Shown here piece by piece: positions 1 to 9,500 of a DNA stretch of 64,000 nt; the first letter of the stretch is position 1; each line of letters starts with the position of its first letter. The notes beneath the pieces were generated by a model. The model was not told the DNA's origin, ran no database searches, and saw only the letters and a list, made by a program, of their open reading frames with translations. The position numbers and the translations under genes are program-made. Source of the DNA: Lysobacter sp. BMK333-48F3 (GTDB taxonomy: Bacteria > Pseudomonadota > Gammaproteobacteria > Xanthomonadales > Xanthomonadaceae); contig NZ_JAIHOO010000001.1 in assembly GCF_019733395.1 (NCBI RefSeq), positions 4,635,394-4,699,393 of the forward strand, given 5' to 3'.

Positions 1-12
1 CGCTGGCGCACA

Positions 13-50
13 AAGCAAATCCCGCCTACCCCCCTTTTTCAAAGGGGGGA
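13..50. repeat. GCAAATCC-type palindromic repeat (half element)
   Basis: AGCAAATCCC is followed by the palindrome CCCCCCTTTTTCAAAGGGGGG. The same combination recurs near 25.85, 29.7, 50.3, 57.0 and 61.85 kb. Only the left half is present here. Apart from this and the palindrome at 145-167, bases 1-288 contain nothing I can support as a gene; a purine-rich stretch lies at about 68-104. Confidence 0.75.
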
Positions 51-144
51 AGTTCAACCGGGCGATTTCGAAGAGGGAGGAGGATCTTCGAAAGAGAAGA
101 GCGGTCAACAGGGACGGTGCCTTTGAGCCCGGCGCGGAAGACGA

Positions 145-167
145 GGCCCCCTTTGGCAAAGGGGGCC
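145..167. repeat. CCCCCTTTG/CAAAGGGGG palindrome
   Basis: A near-perfect inverted repeat of the same C-run/TTTG type as at 13-50, without the GCAAATCC end. It lies 120 bases beyond the stop of the minus-strand amidohydrolase, so a transcript could fold it into a strong hairpin. There is no T-tract, so it is called a repeat rather than a terminator. Confidence 0.55.
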
Positions 168-288
168 AGCGCCCGGCGCGGGGCCGAAGCCGGGACCGGA
201 CCTGGGCGCGGGGGATTTCGCGCGGCGGCAAGGCGGACCGCAGGACCGCCCGCGGCGGCGCCTTGCCCGCCTCGCCCCCGGGCCCGCC

Positions 289-2361
289 TCAGTTGGAGAT
301 CTTGGCCGGCTCGGCGAAGGCGCGCACGCCCAGGGCCTTGTAGATCTCGCTGGGGTAGTAGCCGGTGTCACCCTGCACGACCAGGGCGATCTTGCGGATG
401 TCGCCGATGTTGCGGGTCGGATCGCCGTCGACCAGCAGCAGGTCGGCGCGCTTGCCCGGGGCGATCGAGCCGCGGTCGTCGAGCACCCGCGCCGCCTTGG
501 CCGCGTTCCAGGTCGCCACCTGCAGCGCCTGCGCCGGGGTCAGGCCGGCGCGCACGTACAAGGCCAGCTCGTGCTGCAGGGTGAAGCCGGGCACCTCGTC
601 GGTGCCGGCCAACAGCGGCACGCCGGCCTTGTAGGCGCGGCCGACGAACTCGACCAGCTTGTCGTAGGACTTGCGGTAGCGCGCCGCGGTGGCGTCGTCG
701 GGAATATCCAGCTCGGCGGCGCGGCGCGCGCGCTGCACGTCCGGCGGCAGGTGCTCGGCGACTTCGGCGAAGCCCGGCCACAGCTCGCCGTTGCGCTGGT
801 GCAGGAACTCGAAGGTGGCCAGGGTCGGGTCGATCGCGATCTGCTTCTTCGCCAGCATGGCGATGAAGTCCTGCACCGGCTTGGAATCCAGGTCCACCGC
901 GGCGGTCTTGTCGGCGACCAGATAGAAACGCTGCAGGGTGCGGGTGTCGGTCTTGTCGTCGACGAAGAAATTCAGCATCAGCTGGTTGATGTGCTGGATC
1001 TCGTCGAAACCCTGGTCGGCGACGTCCTGGGCGCGCATGAACGCCGGCACGTGGCCGCTGACCCGCAGGCCCTTGGCGTGGGCGTAGGCGACCGTGTCGC
1101 GCAACGCGTCCTTGGGGAACGAGTTGTAGATCTTGATCTGCGGATAGCCGTTGGCGGCGTACCAGTCGACCGCCTTCTTGGCTTCGTCCAGGTTCTTGAT
1201 CACGAAGCCGTTGCGCGCGGAATAGCTGCTCTCGCCCTCGATGAAGCCGGCCGGGACCACGTTCGGCGACATCAGCGTGCCGCCCTTGATCTCGCCGATG
1301 ATCTGCTGCAGGGTCGCGTTGTCGTTGCCCATGTCGCGCACGGTGGTCACGCCGGCGGCGATGTTGAGCCCGCCGTCCCAGCGCGAAACGTGGCCGTGCA
1401 TGTCGAACAGGCCCGGCAGCAGGGTGCGGCCGGCGCCCTCGACGATGCGGGTGTACTTCTGAGGATCGGCGACCTTGCCGATCGAGGCGATGCGGCCGTT
1501 GGCCACCACCACGTCGGTCGGCTCGCCGAGGCGGGCGTGCTCGCTATCGAACACGCGCACGTTCTGCAGCACGGTCGCGCCGGGCAACGGCATGCCCAAT
1601 TGCTTGCGCAGGTCGACCAGCAGCTTGCCTTCGGCGGCCTTCTGCCGGGTTTCTAGCGCCGCGGCGCTGCCCTGCCAGCCGTCCTCGATCAACTGCAGGA
1701 AACCCGGATAGATCGAGGCGAACAGACGCGGCTGCGCGCCGGTGGTGGCCCAGACGAAATCGGGCGAGAAACCGGCGCCGTTGACCGCGTACAAGGCCAC
1801 TTTCTGGCTGCGCCCGTCGCGGCTGACTTCGGCCTCGTCGAGCTTGCGCAGGCTCAGGCTGCCGTTGGGCAGCAGCGGCAGGACGCCATCCTTGCGCTTG
1901 GCCAGGGCCTGCAGCGCCACCGAGTAACCGGCCGGCGTGCCGCCCAGCGGCGAGTACAGGCCGGTGCCCTGGACCTGCATTTCGCCGGCGTCGGAAGTCG
2001 ACTTCCACACCGCCTTGTCGCCGTCGCGGCGGAAGCTTTCGTCGACCTTGGCGCCGAAGGTCTCCAGTCCGGTCACCTGGTAGCTGCGGTAGGTGCCGTC
2101 CTCGGCCAGGGTGTAGGTTTCCTTGAGCTCGGGGCCGCGGCCGTTGTCCTTGAACACGAAGTCGACCGTGGTGGTGCCGTCGTCGGCGCGGGTCACCACC
2201 TGCTGGCCGGCCTGCTTGCCGCCGTCGACCAGGGCCAGGTAGCGCACGGTTTCGGCGGCCAGCGCGTGACCGCTCAAACCGCTGATCAGGCACAGCGCAA
2301 GAGCAAGCCGCGCACAGCCGCGACGCGGCGCCAAGGCGGACGGGGAAAGCGTTCGGATCAT
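289..2361 (-). CDS. Secreted amidohydrolase family protein
   Basis: 690 residues. A signal peptide (Arg-rich start, hydrophobic 17-33, cleavage after about AHALAA, ~36) predicts export. Residues ~37-255 form a region I do not recognise. Residues ~260-690 are a metal-dependent amidohydrolase domain: a small beta-sandwich start (ATVLQNVRVFD), then LPGLFDMHGH with metal ligands H322 and H324, a candidate bridging Lys410 in QIKIYNS, H437 (SGHVPA), H457 (EIQHIN) and D588 (LAGTDEVPG), ending in the usual GSIAPGKRADLLLVDGDP. This matches the imidazolonepropionase/prolidase-like branch that acts on cyclic amides or Xaa-Pro dipeptides; the substrate cannot be read from sequence. A VOC gene lies 45 bases upstream on the same strand and may be co-transcribed. 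Confidence 0.9.
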   Translation of the reverse strand: MIRTLSPSALAPRRGCARLALALCLISGLSGHALAAETVRYLALVDGGKQAGQQVVTRADDGTTTVDFVFKDNGRGPELKETYTLAEDGTYRSYQVTGLETFGAKVDESFRRDGDKAVWKSTSDAGEMQVQGTGLYSPLGGTPAGYSVALQALAKRKDGVLPLLPNGSLSLRKLDEAEVSRDGRSQKVALYAVNGAGFSPDFVWATTGAQPRLFASIYPGFLQLIEDGWQGSAAALETRQKAAEGKLLVDLRKQLGMPLPGATVLQNVRVFDSEHARLGEPTDVVVANGRIASIGKVADPQKYTRIVEGAGRTLLPGLFDMHGHVSRWDGGLNIAAGVTTVRDMGNDNATLQQIIGEIKGGTLMSPNVVPAGFIEGESSYSARNGFVIKNLDEAKKAVDWYAANGYPQIKIYNSFPKDALRDTVAYAHAKGLRVSGHVPAFMRAQDVADQGFDEIQHINQLMLNFFVDDKTDTRTLQRFYLVADKTAAVDLDSKPVQDFIAMLAKKQIAIDPTLATFEFLHQRNGELWPGFAEVAEHLPPDVQRARRAAELDIPDDATAARYRKSYDKLVEFVGRAYKAGVPLLAGTDEVPGFTLQHELALYVRAGLTPAQALQVATWNAAKAARVLDDRGSIAPGKRADLLLVDGDPTRNIGDIRKIALVVQGDTGYYPSEIYKALGVRAFAEPAKISN

Positions 2362-2406
2362 CGGTGCAGCTCCATGAAGTGGGATACGGCCGTTGCGACG
2401 CGCGGC

Positions 2407-2826
2407 TCAGTCCTGATGGGTGACCATCAACACGTAGCCGTCCGGGTCCTGGACCCGGAATTCGCCGCGCGGGCGATAGAACGGATAAGCGATTTCACCG
2501 GCGTCGATGCCGGCGGCGAGCACGCGCTCGCGCATCGCCGCGACATCGTCGCAGTAGACATAGAACAGCACGCCCTGGGCGCAGGCGTCCACCGGCGCAT
2601 CGGCCTGCACCAGCATCAGCTCGGCGCCGGCGGCGCTGCCCAGCCAGGCCCAGACCGGCTCGTCGCGGCTCGGATCGTCGCAGGACGGTTCGCGATGGAC
2701 GTTGCCGATCGCGAAGTCGAGCGCGGCGTAGAACCCGGCCGCGCGCATCACGCTGGCGACGTGCAGCATCGGTACGAAGCGCGCCGCGCTCGGCGGCGCG
2801 ACGGTCGGGGCGTCGGTGGCGGACAT
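2407..2826 (-). CDS. VOC (glyoxalase/bleomycin-resistance) family protein
   Basis: 139 residues, a single vicinal-oxygen-chelate module pair. It opens with FVPMLHVASVMRAAGFYAAL, the usual first beta-alpha of the fold, and closes with GEFRVQDPDGYVLMV, the typical C-terminal metal-ligand strand (Glu/Asp-Pro-Asp-Gly). Members of this family are small-molecule dioxygenases, isomerases, or binding proteins for drugs such as bleomycin; nothing here fixes the ligand. The ATG is preceded by AGGAGCCCGC, a good ribosome binding site. It is the first gene of a possible two-gene minus-strand unit with the amidohydrolase. Confidence 0.85.
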   Translation of the reverse strand: MSATDAPTVAPPSAARFVPMLHVASVMRAAGFYAALDFAIGNVHREPSCDDPSRDEPVWAWLGSAAGAELMLVQADAPVDACAQGVLFYVYCDDVAAMRERVLAAGIDAGEIAYPFYRPRGEFRVQDPDGYVLMVTHQD

Positions 2827-2997
2827 GCGGGCTCCTGTAGCGGGTCGTCCATGCGGCGCGGCGGCGCGCCCCCCGCCCGGCGCCGGCCCTCGCGATGGTC
2901 CCGGACCCGCCGGCCCGCCGGCCCATGCCTTTCGTCATGGGTCCGCCCGCCCCCCATCGGTTAGGCTTTCGGCCTCCTATTGACGAGGTTTCGTACG

Positions 2998-5202
2998 ATG
3001 AAGCATCCCCTCGCCCTGGCGCTGGCCGTGGCCCTGGTCGCCACCGTTCCCGGTCTGGCCCACAATGCCCAGGCCCAGACTGCCGCCGCCCAAGCCGTGA
3101 AAAACGACGCCCAATCGCACGCCAATCCGTTCTTCCAGGAAAGCCCGCTGCCGCTGCAGTTCCCGCAGTTCGACAAGATCAAGGACGCCGACTTCGCGCC
3201 GGCCTTCGATCGCGGCATGGCCGATCAGCTCAAGGAAATCCAGGCGATCGCCGACAACCCGCAGGCGCCGACCTTCGACAACACCATCCTGGCGATGGAG
3301 CGCTCCGGCCGCATCCTCAGCCGCGCCATCGCGACCTTCTTCAACCTGGTCGGCACCGACACCAATCCGACCCGGCAGAAGCTGCAGCAGGACTACGCAC
3401 CCAAGCTGTCCGCGCACCGCGACGCGATCGCGCTGAACCCGAAGCTGTTCGAGCGCATCAAGACCCTGCACGGCCAGCGCGAATCGCTGGGCCTGGACGC
3501 CGAAGGCGTGCGCCTGATCGAACGCTACTACACCGACTTCGTCCGCGGCGGCGCCAACCTCAGCGAGCCGCAGAAGGCGCGCCTGAAGGCGATCAATTCC
3601 GAGCTGGCCGAGCTGGGCGCCAAGTTCAGCGAGAACGTGCTCGAGGAAGTGAAGGACTCGGCGATCGTGGTCGACAGCAAGGCCGAGCTCGACGGTCTGT
3701 CCGACGAGCGCATCGCCGCCGCCGCCGAAGCGGCCAAGGCGCGCAAGCTGGAAGGCAAGTACCTGCTGACCCTGCTCAACACCACCGGCCAGCCGCCGGA
3801 AACCGACCTGACCAACCGCGCCCTGCGCGAGAAGCTGCACAAGGCTTCGGTCGCGCGCGGCAGCCGCGGCAACAAGTACGACAACACCGCCATCGTCTCC
3901 AAGGTCGTCACCTTGCGCACCGAACGCGCCAAGATGATGGGCTACCCGAACTACGCCGCCTATGTGCTCGAGGACGAGACCGCCAAGAACGCCGAAGCGG
4001 TCAACAAGATGCTCGGCCAGCTGGCTCCGGCCGCGGTCGCCAACGCCCAGCGCGAGGCCGCCGACCTGCAGGCGATGATCGACAAGGAACAGGCCGCCAA
4101 GGGCGAGAAGAGCTTCAAGCTCGAGCCGTGGGACTGGGCCTTCTACGCCGAGAAGGTGCGCAAGGAGAAGTTCGCCTTCGACGAAGCCCAGCTCAAGCCC
4201 TACTTCGAGATGAAGAACGTGCTCGAGAACGGCGTGTTCTACGCCGCCGGCCAGTTGTACGGGCTGAAGTTCAAGCAGCGCACCGACCTGCCGCTGTACC
4301 ACGCCGACACCAGCGTCTACGACGTGTACGACGCCAACGGCAAGCAACTGGCGATCTTCATCGCCGACATGTACGCGCGCGACTCCAAGCGCGGCGGCGC
4401 GTGGATGAACTCCTACGTCGAGCAGTCGGAACTGTTCGGCACCCTGCCGGTGGTGGCCAACCACCTCAACATCCCCAAGCCGCCGGCCGGCAAGCCGACG
4501 CTGATGACCTGGGACGAGGTCACCACCATGTTCCACGAGTTCGGCCATGCCCTGCACGGCATGTTCTCGAACGTGAAGTACCCCTACTTCTCCGGCACCA
4601 GCGTGCCGCGCGACTTCGTCGAGTTCCCCTCGCAGGTCAACGAGATGTGGGCCGACTGGCCGTCGGTGCTGGCCAACTACGCCAAGCACTACCAGACCGG
4701 CGAGCCGATGCCGAAGGAACTGCTCGACAAGGTGCTGGCGGCGTCCAAGTTCAACCAGGGCTTCACCACCACCGAGTACCTGGGCGCGGCGATGCTCGAC
4801 CAGAACTGGCACCAGCTCTCCGACGCCTCGCAGGTGCCGGCGGCCAAGGACGTGATGGCCTTCGAAGCCGCGGCGCTGAAGAAGGACGGCATCGCCTACG
4901 CGCCGGTGCCGCCGCGCTACCGCACCCCGTACTTCAGCCACATCATGGGCGGCTACGCGGCCGGCTACTACGCCTACATCTGGTCGGAAGTGCTGGACGC
5001 CAACACCGTGGAGTGGATCAAGCAGCACGGCGGCCTGACCCGCGAGAACGGCGACCGCTTCCGCGCCACCCTGCTCTCGCGCGGCGGCAGCAAGGACGCG
5101 CTGCAGTTGTTCCGCGACTTCTCCGGCCACGAGCCGAAGATCCAGCCGCTGCTGGAACGTCGCGGCCTGACCGCGCCGGCGAGCGCCGCGCCGGCTAAAT
5201 AA
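2998..5202 (+). CDS. dcp: M3 family peptidyl-dipeptidase, exported
   Basis: 734 residues from the ATG at 2998, chosen because GACGAGG sits just upstream and because it begins a clean signal peptide (KHPLALALAVALVATVPG, cleavage near AQAQ, ~27). A TTG six codons earlier is less likely. The M3 (thimet oligopeptidase/Dcp) zinc site is intact: HEFGH with H513, E514 and H517, and third ligand E542 in DFVEFPSQ. The C-terminal YFSHIMGGYAAGYYAYIWSEV is the conserved Tyr/Gly-rich substrate loop. Dcp removes C-terminal dipeptides from oligopeptides in the periplasm. The gene stands alone and is followed by a strong terminator. The symbol is by family; it could also be described as an OpdA-like oligopeptidase. 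Confidence 0.93.
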   Translation: MKHPLALALAVALVATVPGLAHNAQAQTAAAQAVKNDAQSHANPFFQESPLPLQFPQFDKIKDADFAPAFDRGMADQLKEIQAIADNPQAPTFDNTILAMERSGRILSRAIATFFNLVGTDTNPTRQKLQQDYAPKLSAHRDAIALNPKLFERIKTLHGQRESLGLDAEGVRLIERYYTDFVRGGANLSEPQKARLKAINSELAELGAKFSENVLEEVKDSAIVVDSKAELDGLSDERIAAAAEAAKARKLEGKYLLTLLNTTGQPPETDLTNRALREKLHKASVARGSRGNKYDNTAIVSKVVTLRTERAKMMGYPNYAAYVLEDETAKNAEAVNKMLGQLAPAAVANAQREAADLQAMIDKEQAAKGEKSFKLEPWDWAFYAEKVRKEKFAFDEAQLKPYFEMKNVLENGVFYAAGQLYGLKFKQRTDLPLYHADTSVYDVYDANGKQLAIFIADMYARDSKRGGAWMNSYVEQSELFGTLPVVANHLNIPKPPAGKPTLMTWDEVTTMFHEFGHALHGMFSNVKYPYFSGTSVPRDFVEFPSQVNEMWADWPSVLANYAKHYQTGEPMPKELLDKVLAASKFNQGFTTTEYLGAAMLDQNWHQLSDASQVPAAKDVMAFEAAALKKDGIAYAPVPPRYRTPYFSHIMGGYAAGYYAYIWSEVLDANTVEWIKQHGGLTRENGDRFRATLLSRGGSKDALQLFRDFSGHEPKIQPLLERRGLTAPASAAPAK

Positions 5203-5231
5203 TTCAGCTTCGACCGCGGTCGCAGGACCCG

Positions 5232-5265
5232 AAAGCCGCCCACCTGTCCGGTGGGCGGCTTTTTT
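5232..5265 (+). terminator. Rho-independent terminator of the M3 peptidase gene
   Basis: A perfect 13-bp stem (5232-5244 pairs with 5250-5262) with loop TGTCC is followed by a T-run ending at 5265. It lies 30 bases after the peptidase stop codon. Confidence 0.93.
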
Positions 5266-5505
5266 GTCGTTGGAGCCGACAAGACCTGTGCGATGCGATT
5301 CGCAGCACATGGGAACACCCGTGGGAGCACCCATTAGCACGATCTAAATGATCCGCGTATCCCAAGGATTTCAGTACTTTCCGCGAACACCGACCTGTGT
5401 CACTGTAGCTTCCAGTGGAGCCCCATTAACCTGATTTTGGACGTCGACGGCACCGTCCCGCAGACGCGGAACGGTCGGTTAGCTCGATCAACAGGGGAAT
5501 TCAGG

Positions 5506-6264
5506 ATGGCCGCCATTCCCACAGTCCTGCCCGGCAGCACCGGCAACGACCACCGCAACGAACGCCGCATCGCGGTGGTCGAACGCGATCCGATGCTGCG
5601 ACAGCAGATCCTGCAATCGCTGCAAACCCGGCAATTCGCCGTGCTCGAATGCGCCAACGCCACGGCGCTGTACCGCAACCTGCTCAACGCGCCGTGCGAT
5701 ATCGCGGTGATCGCCAGCGACCTGCCCGACGACAATCCGCGCATCGTCGCCCAGCACCTGCGCCAGCATTCCGACATCGGCATCATCGTCCTCGACGCCG
5801 AGGCCAACGCCTGCGGCGACGCCTACGAGGAAATCGCCGACGCCTGCCTGGCCAAGCCGGTCGACCTGGACCGGCTGACCTCGGTGGTCGCCGCGATGCA
5901 CAGCCTGCAACACCACATGCGCGCCCTGCCCGCGCGCGCCGGCAACGGCGCGATGCCGGACTGGGAACTGGCCGCCGACGGCTGGACCCTGCGCACGCCC
6001 GACGGCGCGGCGATCGATCTCAGCGCGCCCGAACGCAGCGTGCTGCTGCGCCTGGTCAACGCCGGCGCCGGCGGCCATCCGGTCTCGCACGACAGCCTGA
6101 TCGGTTCGCTGACCAGCGATGTCTACGACTTCGATCCGCATCGGCTGGAGATGCTGATCTACCGCTTGCGCAAGAAAGTCGCGCTGATGAGTCCGCTGCC
6201 CTTGCCGCTGCGCGCGGTGCGCGGCATGGGCTATCTGTGCACGGTGGTGCGCGCGCCCGGCTGA
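5506..6264 (+). CDS. Orphan OmpR/PhoB-type response regulator
   Basis: 252 residues from the ATG at 5506, which has AGGGGA eight bases upstream. Residues ~20-125 form a receiver domain: acidic pair E26/D28, phospho-acceptor D72 in VIASDLPDDN and K117 in AKPVD are present. The switch Thr/Ser after the fourth strand is replaced by Asp (IIVLDAEAN), so phosphorylation signalling may be altered. Residues ~155-250 are a winged-helix DNA-binding domain ending in the typical YRLRKKV...VRGMGYL. No histidine kinase gene is adjacent. The next gene is the trimeric autotransporter, so a local regulatory role is plausible but inferred. The upstream 240 bases after the terminator (5266-5505) show no other gene. 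Confidence 0.88.
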   Translation: MAAIPTVLPGSTGNDHRNERRIAVVERDPMLRQQILQSLQTRQFAVLECANATALYRNLLNAPCDIAVIASDLPDDNPRIVAQHLRQHSDIGIIVLDAEANACGDAYEEIADACLAKPVDLDRLTSVVAAMHSLQHHMRALPARAGNGAMPDWELAADGWTLRTPDGAAIDLSAPERSVLLRLVNAGAGGHPVSHDSLIGSLTSDVYDFDPHRLEMLIYRLRKKVALMSPLPLPLRAVRGMGYLCTVVRAPG

Positions 6265-6331
6265 GCCGCGCCGCCCACGCTTCCCACCATCCCCCGAATT
6301 CGTCGGCGCCTGCGCGGCGCCGCGATCTTTA

Positions 6332-6372
6332 GTGTGTGAACCTCGGTGAGTCGAGGTGATCGTGCGTGAACC
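6332..6372 (+). promoter_or_regulatory. Paired direct repeats upstream of the adhesin gene
   Basis: GTGTGTGAACC (6332-6342) and GTGCGTGAACC (6362-6372) match at 10 of 11 positions and are spaced exactly 30 bp apart, about three helical turns. They lie in the 282-bp gap between the response regulator and the adhesin. OmpR-type regulators bind direct repeats, so these are candidate operator half-sites. This is inference; there is no experimental support in the sequence itself. Confidence 0.35.
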
Positions 6373-6546
6373 ACCATGAGTGCGTAGCGCACCCGGCTTT
6401 CCTAGCCTGCAGTCGCCGATGCATCGACCGTGCCAGCGAACACGGTCGGTCGCGGCGACGGGGGAGACGATCGACCGATCGTCGCTAGCCATGCGCTAAA
6501 CCGCCGCCGTCGGCGCTACGTAGGCTCAGCAGACGGAGGCCGTGTC

Positions 6547-9500
6547 ATGACCCAGGGCATCAACACCACCCGCACCGCTCGCCGCACCACTACTTCCACC
6601 TCCCACGCACCGTGGACCCGATCGATACCGGCTCTCGCGCCGCTAAGCGCGGCCTGCTGGATCGCGCTCGTCGCCGCCGCGACCTGCACGCCGGCATTCG
6701 CCGCCGATCCGATGCCTGCTCCAGACCCGGTCGCCGACATCGTCGCGCCGCTGGTCGAACCTGTCGTCGAATCCGTCGTCGAGCCGGCCGCCGAGCCGTC
6801 GGCCGAACCCGACGCGAGCGAGGATCCGCTGGCCGAACCCGGGCCGCTGCTGCCGCTGGTGTTCGACGGCATTCCCAACAGTTCGACCTGGGGACCTAGC
6901 GCGCTGGAGGGCGACCTGATCTCGCCGATGAGCGTGATCCAGCCGCCGCCGCCGACCAGCAGCCTGCCCGATCTCAACGTGTATCTGAGCAACTGGCTGC
7001 TCGGCAACGACTACCAGGCCTGCGGCCTGCTCGGCACCGACTGCCTGACCATCGACCGGGCCAACTTCAACTACTCCTACCTGTCGCTGATCCTCAACCT
7101 GATCCAGGCGCCCAACGTCGCCGACCTCGACGGCAACCAGCCGGCCGATCACCTGACCCTGATCGGCGCCGTGCATTCCGACAGCTACATCCAGTTCCAG
7201 GACAGCAACTACTTCGGCAACAACAACAACGCCTCCTGCGTGGTGATCGGCCTGGCCTGCACCTGGCGCACGAATCCGGCGCAGAACAACCAGGTCATCA
7301 TCGGCGACGGCAGCTACGCCAACGGATCCAACACCGTGGTCATGGGCACCAACGCCCGCCACCAATTGCCGACCGTCAGCGCCGCCTCGGCCGGCTTCAC
7401 CGGCGGCCCGGACACCAACTACGCCGCCCGCCTGGGCAATTCGGTGGTGATCGGCGACAACAGCTTCGGCAACGCCGACCGCCAGACCCTGCTCGGTTTC
7501 GGCGCGACCTCGACCCACGCCAACAGCGTCGCGCTGGGCGCCGGTTCGTCGACCGCGTTCGGCGCCCAGACCGGCTACGCCGCCTTCGGCCTGGTCGCAC
7601 CGCAGACCTCGTCCGGCGAACTGTCGATCGGCGCTCCCGGCGCCACCCGCAAGCTCACCAACCTCGCCCCCGGCAGCCTCGGCACCGACGCGGTCAACGT
7701 CGCCCAGTTGCAGGGCGCGCTGGCCAGCGCCGTCGCCGATCCGTTCGCGGTCAAGTACGACGACCTCGGCGGCGTGCCGGACCTGCAGAACGTCACCCTG
7801 CAAGGCGCCGGCGGCACCACCATCGCCAACCTGCGCGCCGGCGCGATCGGTCCCGCCAGCACCCAGGCGGTCAACGGCTCGCAGTTGTTCGCGATCAGCC
7901 AGTCCAACGCCCTGCGCCTCGGCGCCGGCGCCGCGGTCGCCGCCGACGGCACCGTCACCGCGCCGAATTACCTCATCGCCGGAACCGGATACGACAATGT
8001 CGGCTCTGCGCTGGCCGCGCTCGACACCGGCCTGGCCGCCGCCGACGCGTTCGCGGTGCAGTACGACGACGACGGCAGCGGCAATCCGGACTACGCCAAC
8101 GTCACCCTGCGCGGTCCGGCCGGGATCGGCAGCGTGCTCGGCAATCTCGCTGCCGGCCAGATCGCCGCCGGCAGCCTGCAGGCGATCAACGGCGGACAAT
8201 TGTTCGGCGTCGGCGGTTCCATCGCCACCGTGTTCGGCGGCGGCGCCGCGTTCAACGCCGGCGGCAGCTTCACCGCGCCGAGCTACTTGATCGCCGGCAA
8301 TCCCTACGACAACGTCGGCGACGCGCTCGCCGCCTTGAACAGCGGCCTCAGCACCGGCGACGCCTTCGCCGTGCAGTACGACGACGACGGCAGCGGCAAC
8401 CCCGACTATGGCCGGGTCACCCTACGCGGCCCGGCCGGCAGCGGCAGCCTGCTCGACAACCTGGCCGCCGGCCAGATCGCCGCCGGCAGCCTGCAGGCGG
8501 TCAACGGCGGACAGATCCTTGCCATGGGCGACTCCATCGCCTCGATCTTCGGCGGCGGCTCGCTGTTCGCCGGCGGCACGTTCGGCGCGCCGAGCTTCAC
8601 CGTGCAGGGCGGCAGCTACGCCAACATCGGCGCCGCCTTCGCCGCGGTCGACGCCAGTCTGACCAACCTCAACACCCGGATCGACAATCTGCCCCCGCCG
8701 ACCTCGTCCGAGCCGCGGCTGGCGATCGACGGCAGCGGCAACGCCTCGGTCGGCGCCGGCACCCGCGCCATCGCCGCCGGCGCCAGCGCCCACGCCGGCG
8801 GCCAGCATGCCGTCGCGGTCGGCGGCGACGCTTACGCCGCCGGCGACAACGACACCGCGGTCGGAGGCAATGCCCGGGTCGAAGCCGACGGCAGCACCGC
8901 ACTCGGCGCCAACAGCAGCATCGCCGCCGGCGCCACCAACGCGGTCGCGGTCGGCGAAAGCGCCAGCGCCACCGCCTCCGGCGCGGTCGCGCTGGGCCAG
9001 GGTGCGGTCGCCGACCGCGCCAATACGGTCTCGGTCGGCAACGCCGGCCAGCAGCGCCAGGTGGTCAACGTCGCCGCCGGCACCCAGGACCACGATGCGG
9101 TCAACCTCGCCCAGTTGCGCGCGTCGCAGACCGGCACAGTGCGTTACGACAACCATCCCGACGGCAGCGTCAACACCACCCAGGTCACGCTCAACAACGG
9201 CGGCGCGCCGGTGACCATCCGCAACATCCGCGCCGGGGTCAACAACTCCGACGCGGTCAACGTGCAGCAGCTCAACGAAGGGATCAACCGCGCGATCAAC
9301 ACCTCCAACCAGTACACCGACAACTGGGGCATCACCCTGCGCCGCGACATCGGCCAGCTCGACGACAAGGCCAGCGCCGGGGTCGCCTCGGCGATGGCGG
9401 TGGCCGGGCTGCCGCAGGCCTACGTGCCGGGCAAGAGCATGGCGGCGGTCGCGGCCAGTTCGTTCCGCGGCGAAACCGGCTTCGCGATCGGCGTGTCGAC

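Noticed and set aside
2977..5340. Long open frame opposite the M3 peptidase gene
   Set aside because: The high GC content leaves long antisense frames open; the peptide is low-complexity and has no family motif, while the sense strand encodes an intact M3 zinc site.
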